Shown here: piece after piece, positions 63,246-64,000 of the stretch
Layout of the letters: the number at the start of each line of letters is the position of its first letter
Numbering within the stretch: position 1 is the first letter of the stretch
Source of the DNA: Sporosarcina sp. ACRSM
Lineage (GTDB): Bacteria; Bacillota; Bacilli; Bacillales_A; Planococcaceae
DNA: 64,000 bases
Direction: 5' to 3'
Assembly: GCF_022346545.1 (NCBI RefSeq)
Contig: NZ_JAKRNU010000003.1
Coordinates: forward strand, 186,001-250,000
The notes under the pieces: generated by a model
The model's database searches: none
Told to the model about the DNA's origin: nothing
The model's input: only the letters and a program-made list of their open reading frames with translations
Translations under genes and position numbers: made by a program

Positions 63246-64000
63246 TCAACCAAGAACGATTATGGAACCGCTTAGAGGAACTAAGTGAATTTGGAAAACA
63301 AGCAAGTGGCGGAATTACCCGTTTCTCTTTTACGGAAGAAGAGAAGAAAGCGAAAGCATTGGTCGCTTCTTATATGGAAGAGGCGGGGATGACAGTAAGA
63401 GAAGATGCTGTCGGGAATTTGATTGGCCGAAAAGAAGGGCAGCGGAAGGATGCACCCGCTGTTCTGATCGGTTCACATATCGATACGGTTCCGGATGGCG
63501 GACGGTTTGACGGAGCGCTTGGCGTCATCGCAGGGATCGAAGTGGCTCAAACTTTGCATGAGCAGCAAATCCAGCATGATCATCCAATCGAAGTGTATGC
63601 CTTTACAGATGAGGAAGGGAGTCGCTTCGGTTTCGGAATGGTCGGCAGCCGTGGCCTTGCGGGTATTTTGACGAGCGAGGAGTTGCAACACCGCGATGCG
63701 AATGGTGTGTCGATTGCAGAAGCGATGAAAGAAGCCGGATTCGATCCGGAACAGTATAAGGATGCAGCGAAAGAGCCAGCTACCGTTAAAGGGTATGTGG
63801 AGTTGCATATTGAACAGGGCCGCGTCCTTGAGCAGCGGGGACTTGCAGCGGGGATCGTCTCAGGAATTGCCGGTCCGCATTGGATGAAATGGACCATCGC
63901 CGGAGAAGCCGGTCATGCGGGTGCGACACCAATGGCGATCCGCAAAGATCCACTCATGGCAGCAGCGGAAATGATGCAGTTTATAGAAGCGGAAGCGAAA
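63242..64000 (+). CDS. N-carbamoyl-L-amino-acid hydrolase (M20), 3' end outside window
   Basis: First 253 residues of about 410. [21 protein letters not shown] near residue 75, [19 protein letters not shown] near 120, [13 protein letters not shown] near 188 and [19 protein letters not shown] near 222 hold the metal site. Same family as the gene at 55034. ATGA overlap with the thiazoline hydrolase gene: this is the AtcB-AtcC order, in which the carbamoylase releases L-cysteine from N-carbamoyl-L-cysteine. Confidence 0.9.
   Translation, partial: MINQERLWNRLEELSEFGKQASGGITRFSFTEEEKKAKALVASYMEEAGMTVREDAVGNLIGRKEGQRKDAPAVLIGSHIDTVPDGGRFDGALGVIAGIEVAQTLHEQQIQHDHPIEVYAFTDEEGSRFGFGMVGSRGLAGILTSEELQHRDANGVSIAEAMKEAGFDPEQYKDAAKEPATVKGYVELHIEQGRVLEQRGLAAGIVSGIAGPHWMKWTIAGEAGHAGATPMAIRKDPLMAAAEMMQFIEAEAK

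Noticed and set aside
1..64000. Transposase, integrase, prophage, tRNA or rRNA genes
   Set aside because: None recognised on either strand; only small non-coding repeats suggest mobility.

Overview
The window reads as a chromosome segment from a low-to-mid GC Gram-positive bacterium of the order Bacillales, probably Planococcaceae-like (Sporosarcina/Lysinibacillus relatives). This is inferred from strong AGGAGG-type ribosome binding sites, frequent TTG/GTG starts, sigma-A promoters, the Staphylococcus/Bacillus-type NreABC oxygen/nitrate sensor, and the protein families present. No rRNA, tRNA, CRISPR array or transposase gene was seen. There are many short non-coding dispersed repeats.

Region 1 (1-15,753) is a nitrate-respiration block. 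It holds narG (5' end outside the window), narHJI, nreABC, a hemerythrin-like gene, a NarK-type transporter fused to a C-terminal PAS domain, and an almost complete molybdenum-cofactor set (moeB, moaB, moaC on the opposite strand, moeA, mobB, moaE, moaD, mobA, moaA). The Moco genes feed the NarG active site, and NreABC senses oxygen and nitrate to control the block.

Region 2 (16,072-30,188) is mixed. It contains a tripartite tricarboxylate transporter (tctCBA) with its CitA/CitB-type two-component system, a D-2-hydroxyacid dehydrogenase, an Na+-dependent amino-acid symporter, a glutamate symporter with a formimidoylglutamase-type ureohydrolase and a divergent LysR regulator, a glyoxalase-fold protein and a large SEC-C protein.

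Region 3 (30,388-38,565) has an APC permease, an IclR regulator, an acylating acetaldehyde dehydrogenase and 4-hydroxy-2-oxovalerate aldolase pair, an AIM24-family protein, and a TetR/DHA2-efflux pair. The IclR gene and the dehydrogenase/aldolase pair share a TTCG-N7-CGAA operator just downstream of their promoters.

Region 4 (39,005-59,134) is a catabolic island. Lysine 6-dehydrogenase, an aldehyde dehydrogenase and a glutaryl-CoA dehydrogenase form one operon. A class III aminotransferase, an amino-acid permease, hydantoinase/lactamase A and B subunits and a semialdehyde dehydrogenase follow. Then come an amidohydrolase, a sodium symporter and an N-carbamoyl amino-acid hydrolase. A class III CoA-transferase with a second, nearly identical glutaryl-CoA dehydrogenase closes the island. 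My reading, an inference, is that C5/C6 amino acids or lactams converge on glutaryl-CoA. Two transcription units in this island begin with matching promoters and matching structured leaders that end in intrinsic terminators. These look like an undescribed riboswitch or attenuator class and are the best candidate here for something new.

Region 5 (59,413-64,000) has a second AIM24-like gene flanked by direct repeats. A divergent LysR regulator then faces an overlapping operon of a cystathionine-gamma-lyase-like enzyme, an L-2-amino-thiazoline-4-carboxylate hydrolase family protein and an N-carbamoyl amino-acid hydrolase (cut by the window end). This looks like a sulfur-heterocycle-to-cysteine route.

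The intergenic regions carry several dispersed repeat families, including one 63-bp two-hairpin mini-element that has inserted into the middle of two different older repeats.
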